Assembly (NCBI GenBank): GCA_014529385.2
Contig: CM043950.1
Coordinates: 74,099,935 to 74,159,934, forward strand
Reading direction: 5' to 3'
From: Adiantum capillus-veneris
Taxonomy: Eukaryota > Streptophyta > Polypodiopsida > Polypodiales > Pteridaceae
Length of the DNA: 60,000 nt
Made by a program: the position numbers and the translations under genes. Below the pieces are notes generated by a model. It worked only from the letters and a program-made list of their open reading frames with translations, did not search any database and had not been told where the DNA came from. Positions within the stretch are counted from its first letter, which is position 1. Every line of letters starts with the position of its first letter. Shown here one piece after another: positions 1 to 10,526 of this stretch.

Positions 1-626
1 TCGAAGTAATCCACACCTTGTTGTTAAGTGAAGCCGCGAGCGACAAGGCGTGCCTTGTAGCGATCAACTGAGCCGTTGGGGTGGTATTTCTTATTTAATG
101 GCCATTTGCAAGAGACAATGTTATGATTCTTAGGAGGTGGCACTAGCTCCCGAGTGTTAGCTTCTTTGAGGGCTTGGAGTTCATCCAATATGGCAGCATG
201 CTACTCCTTGCTCTCACTAGAAGCAAGGGCATCGAGAACAGAGAGGGGAAGGGCATCTTCAAGAGGCTCTCGTGGATGTTCAAGAATCATTTCATCATTG
301 AGGACAGTAGAGAAATTGGTGGCTTCATAGATCTCGCGAAGAGAGCGGGTGTGACCATGCGAGCTAGAGGCGGGTTGGTCCAAGTGTATAGCCAAAGTGT
401 GTTGCGATGGCGAGGTGATAGAAGTAGAGCTATGAGGCTCGACTTCGTCGACACCTACTGGGATGGGAGTAACTAGCAAGGTTTCGTGGGAGTTGCGAAA
501 AAAAAGATGGCAATTGTGAAGGTGAGACCGGTAGTGAAGGTGATGGGAGCTCACGAGGTGGAGCACCAAGTGTCTGTGGTGTGATCGAAATAGCGGTAGT
601 CGGGACGGACGGTGTTGGTGATGGTG
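1..626 (-). pseudogene. copia integrase-RT linker and start of reverse transcriptase
   Basis: In shifting frames the minus strand gives a proline/serine-rich linker. It is followed by REIYEATNFSTVL, then DELQALKEANTRELVPPP, CKWPLNKKYHPNGSVDRYK and ARLVARGFT, the recognisable N-terminus of a copia reverse transcriptase (RVT_2). A stop follows GFT where the family usually has Q, and another stop precedes HAAILDEL. The catalytic domain lies off the window. Confidence 0.85.
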
Positions 627-1712
627 TCAACTGTGAGGAGATGGGTGCAAGAGGTGGTGCAGGAGTGTTGCCGATTGGCTGTGCATGAGAATGCGAGACA
701 CGAGGAGGTGGATGGGCGATGAGGAAAGGCCTTTGGATGGTGAAGGGAGGCTCAAGATTGAGCCTAGAAGGGTGGGAAATTGCATGGGTGTGTGTGTGGG
801 TGAGGCTGTCAACAAAGGTTGATGAGAAGAGTGGACTGGTGATGAGAATGTAGGGTGCAATGGTGGAGAAGATTTTCCTGAGATGATGAATTCTTCATCA
901 AAGACGACGGTACGGGCAAAGATAAACTTGTGATGGTCTGGGATATAGAGGCGGTATGCCTTGATGCCAAAGGGATCACCATAGCCGACAAAAGTTGTGC
1001 ATTGAGCACGTGGTGATAGTTTTGATAAAGGTTGTGTCACAAGTGGATATGCAATGCTTCCAAAGATGAGAAGGTGGCCAAGATGAGGTGGGTGACCGTG
1101 CCAGAGGGTGTAGGGTGTAGTAGTAGGATTGCGGGTGGATGGAATGCGGTTTTGAATGTAGCATGCAGTGGCGGTAGCTTCTTCCCAATAGGTGTGTGGG
1201 AGGCTAGCTTGAAGAAGCATGGCACGAGCAGCTTCAAATACTGTGCAATTCTTACACTCGGCACGACCGTTTTGTTGTGGGTGGTCGGTGATGGAGAATT
1301 CATGTCGAATACCAGCAGAAAGACATAGATCTTTGAATGCATGAGAAGTGTATTCCCCACCATGATCTGTGCGGAGAGTTTTAATGTGGCAGCCATGTTT
1401 AGTCTCAACTAATGCCTTGAATGTGCAAAAATGAGAGAAGGTTGAGGATTTCTCGGCCATGTAGTAAGTAGTTGTGTATTTTGAGAAATCATCTATAAAA
1501 GTAAGCATATACTTACTGCCAGTGAGGGAGTTGACGGGCAATGGGCCACAAACATCAGAGTGGATGAGGTCCAGAGGTGCAGTGGCTCGTGATGATGAAG
1601 TGGGGAATGGGACATGATGTGCTTTAGCAAGAATGTATCCCTCACAAAGTGTGATGTGAGTGAGATGCTTGGGAAGACCTACTGCAAGTTGGCGATGAGT
1701 GAGTTGGTGCAA
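627..1712 (-). pseudogene. copia integrase region
   Basis: This 361-codon frame holds the copia integrase core. Catalytic acidic residues are seen at HSDVCGP (first D), LRTDHGGEY (second D) and QQNGRAECKN (E), in the rve-domain order D, D, E. Before it are the end of the GAG-pre-integrase domain and a probable degraded zinc-binding region (LCEGYILAK, where a second CxxC cysteine pair would be expected). The copia-specific downstream block follows (FGSIAYPLV, FVGYGDPFGIKAYR, VVFDEEFI). It continues the frame-shifted gag-protease reading and would cut and join the cDNA ends. The proline- and serine-rich C-terminus loses frame near 630. Confidence 0.92.
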
Positions 1713-1737
1713 AACATGTTGAGAAATATGTCCTAGT

Positions 1738-3195
1738 CTATAATGCCATTTGAGTGTGTTTTCTTGTTTTTTTTATGGATGATGCGGATGCATGTGCAGG
1801 CAATGAGTCACCCAATGGATAAAGACGCCCAGTTTTGGGGACCAAAAGTGTGACATACTGACCATCTTTGTTTAGTGTCGAAATGTGGCAGCCTTCTCGC
1901 ATGAATTTGATGATGATGCCGTTGTCGGTTAGCTCGCTGACAGAGATGAGATTTTTCTTGAGACCAGGGACATAATATACCGGATAAATAGTGGTGTGTA
2001 GGCCATTAGGTAGGTTAATGACAGCATCTCCATAGGCTTTCGCGAGCTGGATGTTGTTATCACCGAGGCATACTTCTAGAGGGTGTTCTAGATAAGTGAT
2101 GTTGGATAGCCAGTGTAGGTGATATGTCATATGATGGGTGGCACCCGTATCAAGTAGCCAGATATTGGGATATGAAGTAGCTATAGTGGTGGCATATAGT
2201 TGCAAAGGATAAGATGGGCTATCATAAGTAGATATGTCAGCATAATGAGCTTGACCATAAATAAAAGGAGATGGTTGGCCATGGCGTGTTCCCCCTTGAG
2301 GGTAAGAAGAATATAGATTAGGGTGAGAGATAGGACGATTACCTTGATTGCATGGTTGCCGGCAGTCCTTTGTGAGGTGTCCAAAGCGATGACAATTGAC
2401 GCATTGCTTTGAATTTTGGTGATTGTGGTGGCTTTGAAATTGCGACTTCCTTCCAGAATTATCGTGTTTTCGAGGAGGGCCCGAATATTGAGGCGTCTTG
2501 CTGTTGTAAGGGCGTGAGTTTCTTGTCATAGTGACAAGTGATGTGGACTTTTGCGAGCTGCTAGTGTGGTCGCGAAGCGTTTCCTCCTGATGGATCTTGG
2601 CTACAAGATTTTGTAGCTGCAAGTTAGCCGTAGTGGCTTGTGTAGTGATAAAGGCTCTCCATGATGCAGGTAGAGAAGCCAATAAGAGCATACTTTGAAG
2701 CTCTTCAAGGATGGCAAGCCCTGAGATAAGTACTTCATCTAGAAGTATTTGCCACGTCTCCAAAAACTTGGAGAATGACTGGCCCTCTTGCATGGTAGTG
2801 TTTACCAATTTCTTGATCAGGGAAACTTGGTAGACGAGGTCAGTGTGCTCATAGTTCTTCTCGAAGAACTTCCAAATGGCGCTAGCTGTAGTTAGCGTTT
2901 TTAGCATTTGGACTTGTCGATCTTGGCAATGGAGAATGAGCTCCATCTTTGGACTATTGTTTCTACTATGCGAAGTATTATAGGTGTCGATGAAGTATGT
3001 TGAATCTTTGTCTTCGGGGTCTTCGCAGTGATCAGGTTGCTCTTCGACTCCTGACGTGACGTCCCAAAGTTGCAGTTGTGTGAGGTAGAGTTCCATCCGA
3101 ATCTTCCACACTTGGTAGTTAGTGCCATTAAGCTTCTCGATAATGTAGCGGGGCTTGTAGGTGGATGCGGAAGATGAAGAAGCTAACTTGGCCAT
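1738..3195 (-). pseudogene. copia Gag and aspartic protease part of the polyprotein
   Basis: The 485-codon open frame starts at an ATG about 110 bp inside the primer site. Residues about 17-60 match the start of copia Gag (LNGTNYQVWKIRMELYL), and the UBN2-type Gag core follows. A CCHC zinc knuckle, CVNCHRFGHLTKDC, lies near residue 270 for RNA binding. The protease active site WLLDTGATHHM lies near residue 350. The frame ends early (HTQMAL, stop at 1738) because of a shift near the T8 run at about 1770. The next conserved block (WHYRLGHIS, GAG-pre-integrase) is read in the neighbouring frame at about 1760-1700. In an intact element this would be the N-terminal half of one Gag-Pol polyprotein. 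Confidence 0.92.
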
Positions 3196-3306
3196 CTTTC
3201 GAGGTTCCGGATTCCTTGAAATGAATGGAGAGTGAGGCTTCGAGTGTGGGCTAGAGAGATGAAAGACTCTTAGCGCTAATTAGAAAAATTAATCTTAAGC
3301 TCTATC

Positions 3307-3318
3307 GCTCTGATACCA
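3307..3318 (-). other. Primer binding site, tRNA-iMet type
   Basis: The minus strand reads TGGTATCAGAGC directly inside the LTR. This is the standard complement of the 3' end of plant initiator tRNA-Met used by copia elements. It fixes the orientation of the element. Confidence 0.92.
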
Positions 3319-3685
3319 TGTGAGAACTTAGAGATTAACTTAAATGTGATTAATATCACTATTAATTAATATGCTAATGTCAATACATAAGAGAGTGCAA
3401 GATAGAAATAGAGCAATGACAATAGATTGCACTTGAATGGAGAGTGAAGACCTTGTTACAAATGAGGGCAGCTAATGGGATTTATATACAAGTTGAGGGA
3501 GTGAGGATTATCCATCACATGGGAATTATAGGTAGGTGGGAATAGACACATGTTGAGACTTGCATAGGTAAAAAGGGGTCCATGTGGGAATTAGGGAATA
3601 GAGGTAGGTGGAAAGGAAGTCCACACTTATTATAATCATAAGTTACTTTTACAAGGGATGCATCTGATTCTATGAACCTACAACA
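3319..3685 (-). repeat. 5' LTR of the left-edge copia element
   Basis: The 367-bp segment starts TGTTGTAGG and ends GTTCTCACA on the minus strand, so it has TG...CA termini. Its inner end directly abuts the tRNA-iMet primer site. PPR-like sequence resumes at the outer end (3686). Only one LTR is visible, so the boundaries rest on the termini and the primer site, not on an LTR-LTR alignment. Confidence 0.8.
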
Positions 3686-4310
3686 CTATGATAGATGGCC
3701 TGCTGAAGGCTAATGAAGTCAAAAAGGCACATGGTCACCAACAACAGCCTGATAAATGGCCTATTGAAGGCAAAAAAAGTCGAGGAGGCTCTTGCCATGT
3801 TTTCTCACATGGAGAAGGGGGGATATACCGCGGGGATGTTCACCCACACTAGCCTGATAGGTGGCCTATTAAAGGGTAATGAAGCCAGCAAGGCTGTTGC
3901 CATAGTCATTCAGATGGAGAAGCACAAATACACCCTAGATATCTTAAACAATTGCCTGATAAATGGCCTCTTAAAGGACAAGAAAGTTGACAAGGTTTTA
4001 TAAGCCATAGTGTGACTCATGAAAAAGAGGCAATGCATGCCAAATGTGCACATGAAAACCAGCCTGGTCTATAGTCTGATGAAGTCGGCAACGCTCTCGT
4101 CAATCTGTATCAGAAATGGGAGATGCCTCCCAAATATGGTCACCTACATGACCAGCCTGATAGATGGCATTGTGAAGGCTAATAATAATGAAGTCAACAA
4201 GGCTCTCTCAATACTGGCTCATATGGAGAAGAATCAGAAAGAAGAGGGGAAGCGCTCTCAACACCTTTCATATACTTTTACGTACAATGTCTTTACACGC
4301 TAATTCACTA
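3686..4310 (+). pseudogene. PPR (pentatricopeptide repeat) gene remnant
   Basis: Frames at 3713-4003 and 4019-4303 read as successive PPR-type units. Each has the spacing T/N-SLI-x-GLLKA-x-E-x-KA-x-x-x-x-x-x-MEK. Seen units include NNSLINGLLKAKKVEEALA, THTSLIGGLLKGNEASKAVA, NCLINGLLKDKKVDKV and MTSLIDGIVKANNNEVNKA. PPR proteins are plant organelle RNA-binding proteins. The remnant is broken: the left end is cut by the copia LTR, the first unit is shortened and out of frame, and stops occur near 4001 and 4013. No start or targeting peptide is visible. The units resemble each other closely, which fits a P-class protein or a recently amplified repeat. Confidence 0.75.
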
Positions 4311-4312
4311 AG

Positions 4313-4812
4313 AAAGAAAGGGTAGAAGATGCGATGGTTCTTAATTTGGATAGGTGCAGAGAGTGCTTGTGAGCTGAATGCGTTTACCTATACCATCCTT
4401 ACCAATGGATTACTCTGTGTATTCAAGAGCGCACTTACGATGATGATTCAGATGGAAATGAGAGGGAGGGTGACATAGAACACCTTTCCCTGATATGATG
4501 ATGCCCCAAAGACCAGTGCAAGAGCTCCCTGCTTTAAGACGGCAAGGGCAGAGCAAGAAAGGCTAGAAGATGCGATGATTCTTCTGGATAAGTGCAGACT
4601 GCTGCTTGTGATCGTTGAAGACATTTACCTACACCATCCTTATCAGTGGATTTCTCTGTGTATTCAAAAACGCACTTGCGATGATTACTCAAATGGAAAC
4701 CAGAGGGATGGTGAGGTAAAACACCTTTGCCTGATATGGTGATGCCAACAACACGCTGTTAATCACGGAAGACCAGCACAAGAGCTCCCTGCTTTAAGAT
4801 GGCAAGGACAAA
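4313..4812 (+). repeat. Tandem duplication (2 x about 245 bp) of degenerate PPR-like sequence
   Basis: 4313-4552 and 4553-4812 align along their length. Shared markers are the agaagatgcgatg stretch near the start, the tacaccatcctta block, tgtgtattcaa, and the closing gagctccctgctttaaga. The first copy reads in part as NAFTYTILTNGLLCVFKSAL, which continues the PPR pattern. Both copies have stops and shifts, so the duplication is in decayed sequence. Confidence 0.7.
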
Positions 4813-5439
4813 GCAACCATTATCAAAGGTTTTTTATGCGTATGGGCATTGCTAGGTGATTTTCGCGCTGAGATGTACACAGGCACTGAAAAAGGAATTG
4901 CAGACCATTTTGAGAGCTAAGATGAACGTAATGGATCTGTGGTGCGAAAGAAATTGGAATAGCGATCATTATGGAAAAGATGCTTTGATTGAAGATCTCA
5001 AGGTGGAGGGAGACTCCTTGTATTCTCGAGGCTAGAAAGGCAGGAAATTGGAATAGCGATCATTATGGAAAAAATGAGTGCATGACGGTGCTGACCTATG
5101 GGAAAATGCTAAGGTTTGCAATATAGAAAGGGGAGTTTGGGGCTCTTGCACTTGCTCTCTCACACACACACCCTCCTCATATCTCACGTATGGGAGAGGG
5201 AGGTCACTTCAATCGGACACTCCCATGAAATCAAGCAAGAAGATGGCAAAGGACGATAGGATGATGAGGGATGAGGTGGACAACAAGAGAGAGACTCATA
5301 GTGCCCTCAACATGGTCAATAGGGCTCTATCGGAGAAGATCACAGCTCTCGAGGTTGAGTGCCTCTCTCAAGAGCTGAACACCATTAAGGCACAAGTGCT
5401 CACCATCCAGGCGCAGGAGGAGAAGGCAGTCATGGGAGA
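4813..5439 (+). other. Unassigned stretch with one uncertain ORF
   Basis: An open frame 5078-5503 (141 codons) lies here and runs into the LINE-like repeat at 5440. Its middle (about residues 60-115) is rich in K/E/L/A and could form a coiled coil (NRALSEKITALEVECLSQEL). I do not recognise it. A short phrase beginning with aattggaatagcgatcattatgg occurs twice (near 4953 and 5046). No promoter or splice signal can be called, and the frame may be chance. Confidence 0.3.
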
Positions 5440-5845
5440 CCTATCACAAAGTGATGACATGGCGTGCCCAACTAGAAATGGCGGAGAGGACAAGAGAAAC
5501 TAAACCCGAAGAACAGAGGAAGCTCTAAACCCAAAAAGAATGGCCGACGGGCCATTCTTTCCCCTCGACGATTCTTTCTAAGTTCAGACCTTGAGGAGGA
5601 ATTTTTAAAATCCTAGTCCCACCCAACTTATGGATCCTAGTTCCTAGATGTAAAGAGCTTCATCTCTGGAGGAAATTCCAAGACAGCAGATGATGTGGCA
5701 AACCGTACGGATGCTGACGTGGCAAGATTGTACGAAAGTTCCGCGTTTTGCGCTAGCTAAGCCACAAGGCAGACTGTACGGATTTTGTTGGTTTGCGTTG
5801 GCTGTTTTGGGCAGTTTTTCTTGCCAGCTTTTGAGAGGAGAAGCT
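5440..5845 (+). mobile_element. LINE-like copy 1, 5' part (interrupted)
   Basis: This aligns with 13915-14310. Shared stretches include cgtgcccaactagaaa, agtcccaccca, aaaccgtacgg and tgtacgaaagtt. The match continues on the far side of element I at 11105, where the copy-2 sequence is followed through to about 11350. This shows one older element split by element I. It is probably the 5' leader of a non-LTR retrotransposon; no coding is seen here. Confidence 0.65.
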
Positions 5846-6130
5846 TGTTAACCCTCACGGCACACGGACACCCTATGATCTATAAACGTTGTATTATTTA
5901 GAGTCAGGTACCGGGCTTGTCGGACTAATAGGGAAAGGTAGAGTGATCGTCGATGAGAGACGCACTTTAACTTGGACATTCAAGGGATTAGTTGGTTAAG
6001 CATGGGCGTCCAAGTGTGAATGGGGTGAGCTCCTATAAAAGCCAACTAAACCTAATTTTTACTCATTCTCTCATTTGTGCAATTGAAGAGTGCTCTTGCT
6101 CCATCTCCATCTTCTTCTTCTTCACCTCCT

Positions 6131-6161
<31 letters not shown>

Positions 6162-6411
6162 GAGAGTGTGTGTGCGATCGAGCATTACGAAGGCACGACG
6201 GCGGCGAAGCGGTTGAGCGCGGCACGACTGCAGCTTCTTCTTCATCGCGGCGAGGAATCCACCACGAAGGCGAGCGTAGAGCGGTGAGTGACACACCCTT
6301 TGTTTTCTTGAGCTTGCTAGTTTAGGCTTGTTGTGTGCTTGGAGCCGTTTGTGGCTCGCATACGGTGTATTGGCAAGTCCCTTGCTTCGACAGTGCGGCA
6401 AGGAGCGCACA
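5846..6411 (+). repeat. 5' LTR of element I
   Basis: Starts TGTTAACCC and ends GCGCACA. A TATA box (TATAAAA, 6034-6040) lies about 190 bp in, which puts the likely transcription start near 6065. A TG/AG microsatellite follows at about 6129-6160. Compared with the 3' LTR there are four substitutions and a 12-bp shorter microsatellite. Confidence 0.95.
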
Positions 6412-6415
6412 TTTT

Positions 6416-6434
6416 TGGCGCCGCTGCCGGGGAT
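6416..6434 (+). other. Primer binding site, tRNA-Asp type (element I)
   Basis: Four bases after the LTR the sequence reads TGGCGCCGCTGCCGGGGAT. This is complementary to the 3' end of plant tRNA-Asp(GTC) with one mismatch (C for T at the ninth base). The same type of site occurs in elements II and III. Confidence 0.9.
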
Positions 6435-7391
6435 ATGCCCTACACTAAGCTCGGTTAGCACTTTACGCTTCCTTGTGGTGCAATTTCTATCATAGGAAAG
6501 GCGGGGAAGGGGTGTGGAGATTTCTGTTTTTTTGCGTTTTCTGCAATTGCTGTCAAATTTCAATTTCTGCTATTGTCTGTGTTTTTTCAATTTCTGCAAT
6601 TTCTGCATTTTCAAGTTCGGCGTTTTCAATTTCTGCAATTTTCTGCAATTTCTGCGTTTTTGCTGCATTTTCTGCAATTTCTGCGTTTTTTCTGAAGTTG
6701 CTACAATTTCTGCGTTTTTTCTGTCAATTTGCTGCATTTTCTGCGTTTTTCTGCATTTTTTTCAATTTCTGCGTTTTTCTGCATCAAAAAAAAAAAATTG
6801 AAAAAAAAAATTTGAGGAAAAAAAAATAAAAAAAAAATAAATAAAATTTTAAAAGGAAAAAAATTCGGAAATTAAAAACGCGAGTGAGCGGGCGGCGAAT
6901 TTTTTTCGAAAATAAAAAACGTGACTCTTAAAACGGACGGGTTGGTTTGTATAAAAGATAGATCGGGATCATTTTCCCAAGCCCAAGCCCAAGCCCAAGC
7001 CCAGGCCTCAATCCTCAGTCTTATGATATATACTAAACTCACTCTTATATATATACCCTACTCCCTCAAGAGAGAATGAGAGCATGTGGGACAAGTCCTC
7101 CACTCTCCTCCTTTCTCTTCCCACTTGCACCCTTAGACTTTCTAGTTTGGGCCTAGTTCCCTACTGGAAATTGACAGTTTTAGGGATTCCGAGGGCATAG
7201 AGTGACCAAACGGAGGGCTGTAAAGCACGGCACGACCCTCTGACCGATACGCTCGTTTTGAGCTATCACACGGCCGATTCCACGACACGCTCTAAAAAAT
7301 CTAGCAAAAAAAAACAAACAAAAAACACGCTAAAAACTAGTCACAAGGCCTCCTATAGCAGCTTTTTGACACCTTAGGGTATCAAAAGCAC
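6435..7391 (+). other. Leader of element I with low-complexity repeats
   Basis: From 6510 to 6790 the sequence is built from many imperfect copies of short units such as TTTCTGCAA and TTTCTGCG. Frames through it give only F/C/S/A-rich low-complexity peptides that I do not regard as genes. A poly-A-rich stretch (6784-6860) and five copies of the hexamer AAGCCC (about 6976-7005) follow. In a related autonomous element this region would hold gag. Confidence 0.75.
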
Positions 7392-8915
7392 ATGCACTTA
7401 CGCTCTGGGCAGGTGCTAGAACACGAGCATATTGAGGGTGCCTCTGTTCATACGGACACCCATTACCCATCCACAATAAGCTCTAGACCCTCAGCGGGGA
7501 CACAAGGTAGCACCACCCAAGACCCTAAAATAGCCGCTAGTGATTCCTCCTCCGACTCAGAAATCATGGAAGCATACCCTAACCAAAACACTGAGAGAGA
7601 AGGCCATGCACCTCCCGAAGCTCCACAGCCTAGTACTAGTATGTTTAGCCGTTTCATGGAAACATTAGGTAGAGCTACTCGCTCGGAACCTGATGCAAAT
7701 GAAGCACACGAAGAGGATGGGTTGGACTCTGACACACCTCTACGATACCCCATTGAGTTAAATAGTGCCTATGGAAAAGTGCTATATAACGCCTTATTGG
7801 ACACGGGTGCTAAATACAATCTGCTATCCTATGGGGTGTGGTGTCAGTTAGGGAAGCCACCTCTATCTGAGAGTATTATCCAAGTCAAGGGTGTCAACAA
7901 GAAAAAAACTACGGTTTTTGGAATCTGACACACTTCTGCCAGTTATGACAATGGGGTGGTAGCTCAAGACTTTTTGGTCATGCCTACTGGAACTATGGAG
8001 GGTAATATAAACCTAGGCCGCACGTGGATGATAGCCACCAAATGCACTATTGATTGGGGGACTGGGGGTGTTACAACGCAAAAACCAACTCTTAGCCCTA
8101 CCACTCAAGCCATAGTCCCTGAGATATTGCCCAAGGAAATAAAACCCAAGACATTGCATGTCCAGGAGGTTGAACCATACGTCCCCATAGCCCAACTCTC
8201 TAGAGCTTCAACTAATGTAGTTGAAAGAAAGCTTGAGACACACAAGAACCATCCTAATATAACAGAAAAAACATACAAGTGGGTCCCTAAAACCTCTGTA
8301 GTGAGCATGGTTGATGCAAAAAAATGGAAACCTAGTAAGAACCGTACCACTCACTCCAAGAAAAGTAAGGACATGTTGCAATGGATCCCTAAACGACTAT
8401 TGGAAGCCCAAGGCTACTATCAAGGAAATGATCAAATCTGGGTGCCAAAACGTAGATTGTACTCTTACCTATCACCTGACCCAAGTGAGCCCAATCCTGT
8501 GGCTCCAAAACAAATTGAAAATTGCGAAAAGAAAAAAATCACAGAATGCTACACACCCGCTCCCGAGCTAGTTTGGGTACCAAAGAAAAAACGATTTGTT
8601 CCACCTAGCTCAGGAAGGGGGGAGTCCCATGAAGCTTCTAGCTCCTCATGTAATACATCCATAGAGGTAAAAGCTTCTACACAGCCTCCATCTATAGTAG
8701 TGGACCTCCATGAAGCTAAAAAAGAATCCACACCCTCCAGTGTTCAAGAATCACCTAATGAACCACTTCAAGTTCGATCCTGGGAGAGTACCTTACAACC
8801 CTTGCAGCTTGACAAGGCACCTAGGGTAATAGAAAACTACTGGCAAAAATCCTCACCTATTACCAACTGGAACAATTGGTTTCAAAGGGTGACAAGCTCA
8901 TTTCAAACGGTATGA
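7392..8915 (+). pseudogene. Retropepsin with W-x-P-K repeat region (element I)
   Basis: One reading frame of 508 codons is broken only by a TGA at 7926-7928. It opens MHLRSGQVLE, which resembles the linker between Gag and protease in Athila/Tat-type gypsy elements, so Gag seems to have been lost in front of it. The aspartic protease is at about residues 130-225, with active site LLDTGAKYNLLS and the late motif INLGRTWM. Residues about 295-400 carry five W-centred motifs: KWVPK, KWKPS, QWIPK, IWVPK and VWVPK, spaced about 15-55 residues apart and set in basic sequence. The C-terminus is serine/proline-rich and ends NNWFQRVTSSFQTV. The role of the W motifs is unknown; binding of nucleic acid or a capsid protein are guesses. 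No RT follows. Confidence 0.85.
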
Positions 8916-8922
8916 TCTACCC

Positions 8923-8936
8923 AAGGAAGGGGGGAG
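8923..8936 (+). other. Internal polypurine tract (element I)
   Basis: AAGGAAGGGGGGAG lies only 8 bp after the stop of the protease/W-repeat frame. It nearly matches the terminal tract at 10514 (AGGAAGGGGGG). A tract of this kind primes plus-strand DNA next to the 3' LTR. A second copy 1.6 kb upstream is either a central polypurine tract or a scar of an older 3' end. Confidence 0.6.
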
Positions 8937-9409
8937 TGTTTGCTGACAGTCATCATTCATTTGTTTCCCTCTCAACCTTTTTCCCTGACCTCTCAATTCC
9001 AATCTTAGGGAATGTACATATAAAGCTTTATACTCAAAAAAAAAAAAAAAGAGCAAGAGCAATTAGCAAACGAGTATGCACATTAAAAGTCAAAACATTG
9101 ACTCAGACCTATACATGTCACATCTGGTACAGTGAAACAGAAACCTATGCCATAAAACACCTTTGATCCTCATCACTTGAGTGATGGAGGGTAGGTAAGA
9201 TTAGTACGATAGGAGTGTTTTTGTTTTAGAGTTGAGTGATTAACAAAGTTCTCTTTTCCCACTGATGTGCCTCCTGGAGGTATTCCTTTTGTTTCCTAGT
9301 GTGTACAGGAGCGTGTTGCTATTGATAGGATTTGGATCTTCATGGAACCTTCATATCAAGCGCGACCATCAACACAAACAGGTGTTTCTTGTCCATTAGC
9401 ATTGCCCTT

Positions 9410-10400
9410 ATCTTTTTTGCATCTATGATTGTCTGCTTTGGTTGTGATTGGTAGCATAATATTCAACGCATTGGCTTAGTATCAAACATTTAATTCAATG
9501 CAATCTTTTGTCATAATCACTTGTTTAGAGGTAAAAATCAAGCAGTCCGACTAAGCTAGTTTGACCAAGCTAGGTATTAGAAATCTTCTCTTAATACCAT
9601 GGGGAATGCCTTCCTAATAATCAATGGTTACTTAGGTTCTTAATCCGATTTAGGCAGCATTGTATGAAATGTACTAGGGCTTTCTAGTGGGCTTAACCCT
9701 ATTGACCTTTAGCTTAAGTATTATAAAGGGAGTTTACTAATGTGATGAGCCTGGGGAATGTAACAGTGTTATATGACCCCCCAAAGTTACAAAATTTAAA
9801 TGCTGAAAATGAACAAACAAAAAATCAAAGTGCCACAATGTAAAATTTTAAGCTGGAAAAGAAATCTCGGCTTGATTTGGTACTTCACTCACATGTATTG
9901 CCTATGGTACTAGAGCCCTAGAGGTTCCCAGTGTGGGCGCTTTTCCTTGAAAAGCAAAAAACCCAAGGCATACAAAATAAGCACACACATCAAAATTGAA
10001 TCAGTGTGAAAAGACCTTGGGGGGTCAAAGAAAAAGTAATCAGTCAGGCGATGATTTCATGAGAAATTCCTTTTATGGTAGCTTAACTACAAGGTTTTCT
10101 AGATATAGCCTCTAGTCAGCCCTCGAACATGAATACTTGGCTCTCGCGATTAAACAACTTAATTGACCACTGAAAATTAAGAAGCTTACCCATGGTATTA
10201 ATATTCGATCTCTAGTGCCTTTCGACCGTCAAATTAGCGACCCCAGACTTGTTTAATTTTTTACCTTTACATCTGTTTATGCATTTGATTACATTGCAAT
10301 TTAATGTTCATTGCTAACAAATTGTTTGAAATTCTTTTACCAATCAATTTTTCTATCTAAAACTGCATATGCTTTTTATGAGAATGCAATTACTATGCCA
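9410..10400. repeat. Large imperfect inverted repeat (fold-back) in element I
   Basis: The stretch 9410-9830 pairs with the reverse complement of about 9975-10400 through its whole length with many mismatches. Anchor matches are ttaataccatggg (9592) against cccatggtattaa (10189), gaccccccaa (9777) against ttggggggtc (10017), and the aggtaaaaa block (9530) against its complement near 10260. The central unpaired part is about 150 bp. No coding is seen in the region. It could be an old inverted duplication or a captured fold-back element; a transcript would fold into a long hairpin. Confidence 0.65.
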
Positions 10401-10513
10401 ATGTTGTTTGATTTTGCAGTGACTGAAGAAGGCTAAGGACATTCATCTCAAATGCTCTTCCACCTCGACGAACCAGCTTCAACTCAATAGCTTCCGAGGA
10501 CGGAATCTACATC

Positions 10514-10526
10514 AGGAAGGGGGGCA
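10514..10526 (+). other. Terminal polypurine tract (element I)
   Basis: AGGAAGGGGGGCA directly precedes the TG of the 3' LTR, the place where plus-strand synthesis is primed. Confidence 0.9.

Larger units (their letters stand above)
1..3685 (-). mobile_element. Ty1/copia LTR retrotransposon, partial (5' two-thirds)
   Basis: Read on the minus strand the order is LTR (3685-3319), primer site (3318-3307), gag with zinc knuckle, protease, GAG-pre-integrase, integrase, and the start of reverse transcriptase, where the window ends. The order protease-integrase-RT defines copia rather than gypsy. The coding region has a frameshift near a T8 run at about 1770, and another loss of frame near 630-570. 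An in-frame stop lies in the RT start (minus strand, about position 18). The copy is therefore inactive. It sits inside PPR-type sequence that resumes at 3686. The 3' LTR and second target duplication lie outside the window. Confidence 0.93.

Noticed and set aside
201-569. Plus-strand ORF 174-476 and similar ORFs over the copia element
   Set aside because: They are shadows opposite the minus-strand copia polyprotein.
6052-6563. Minus-strand ORFs over the element I LTR and leader (and 10733-11103 on the 3' LTR)
   Set aside because: They read through LTR promoter, microsatellite and leader sequence against the element's direction and repeat in both LTRs only because the LTRs are copies.
6473-6829. 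118-codon ORF rich in F/C/S/A, seeming membrane-like
   Set aside because: It is the translation of short TTTCTGC-type repeats running into poly-A. The hydrophobic look follows from base composition.
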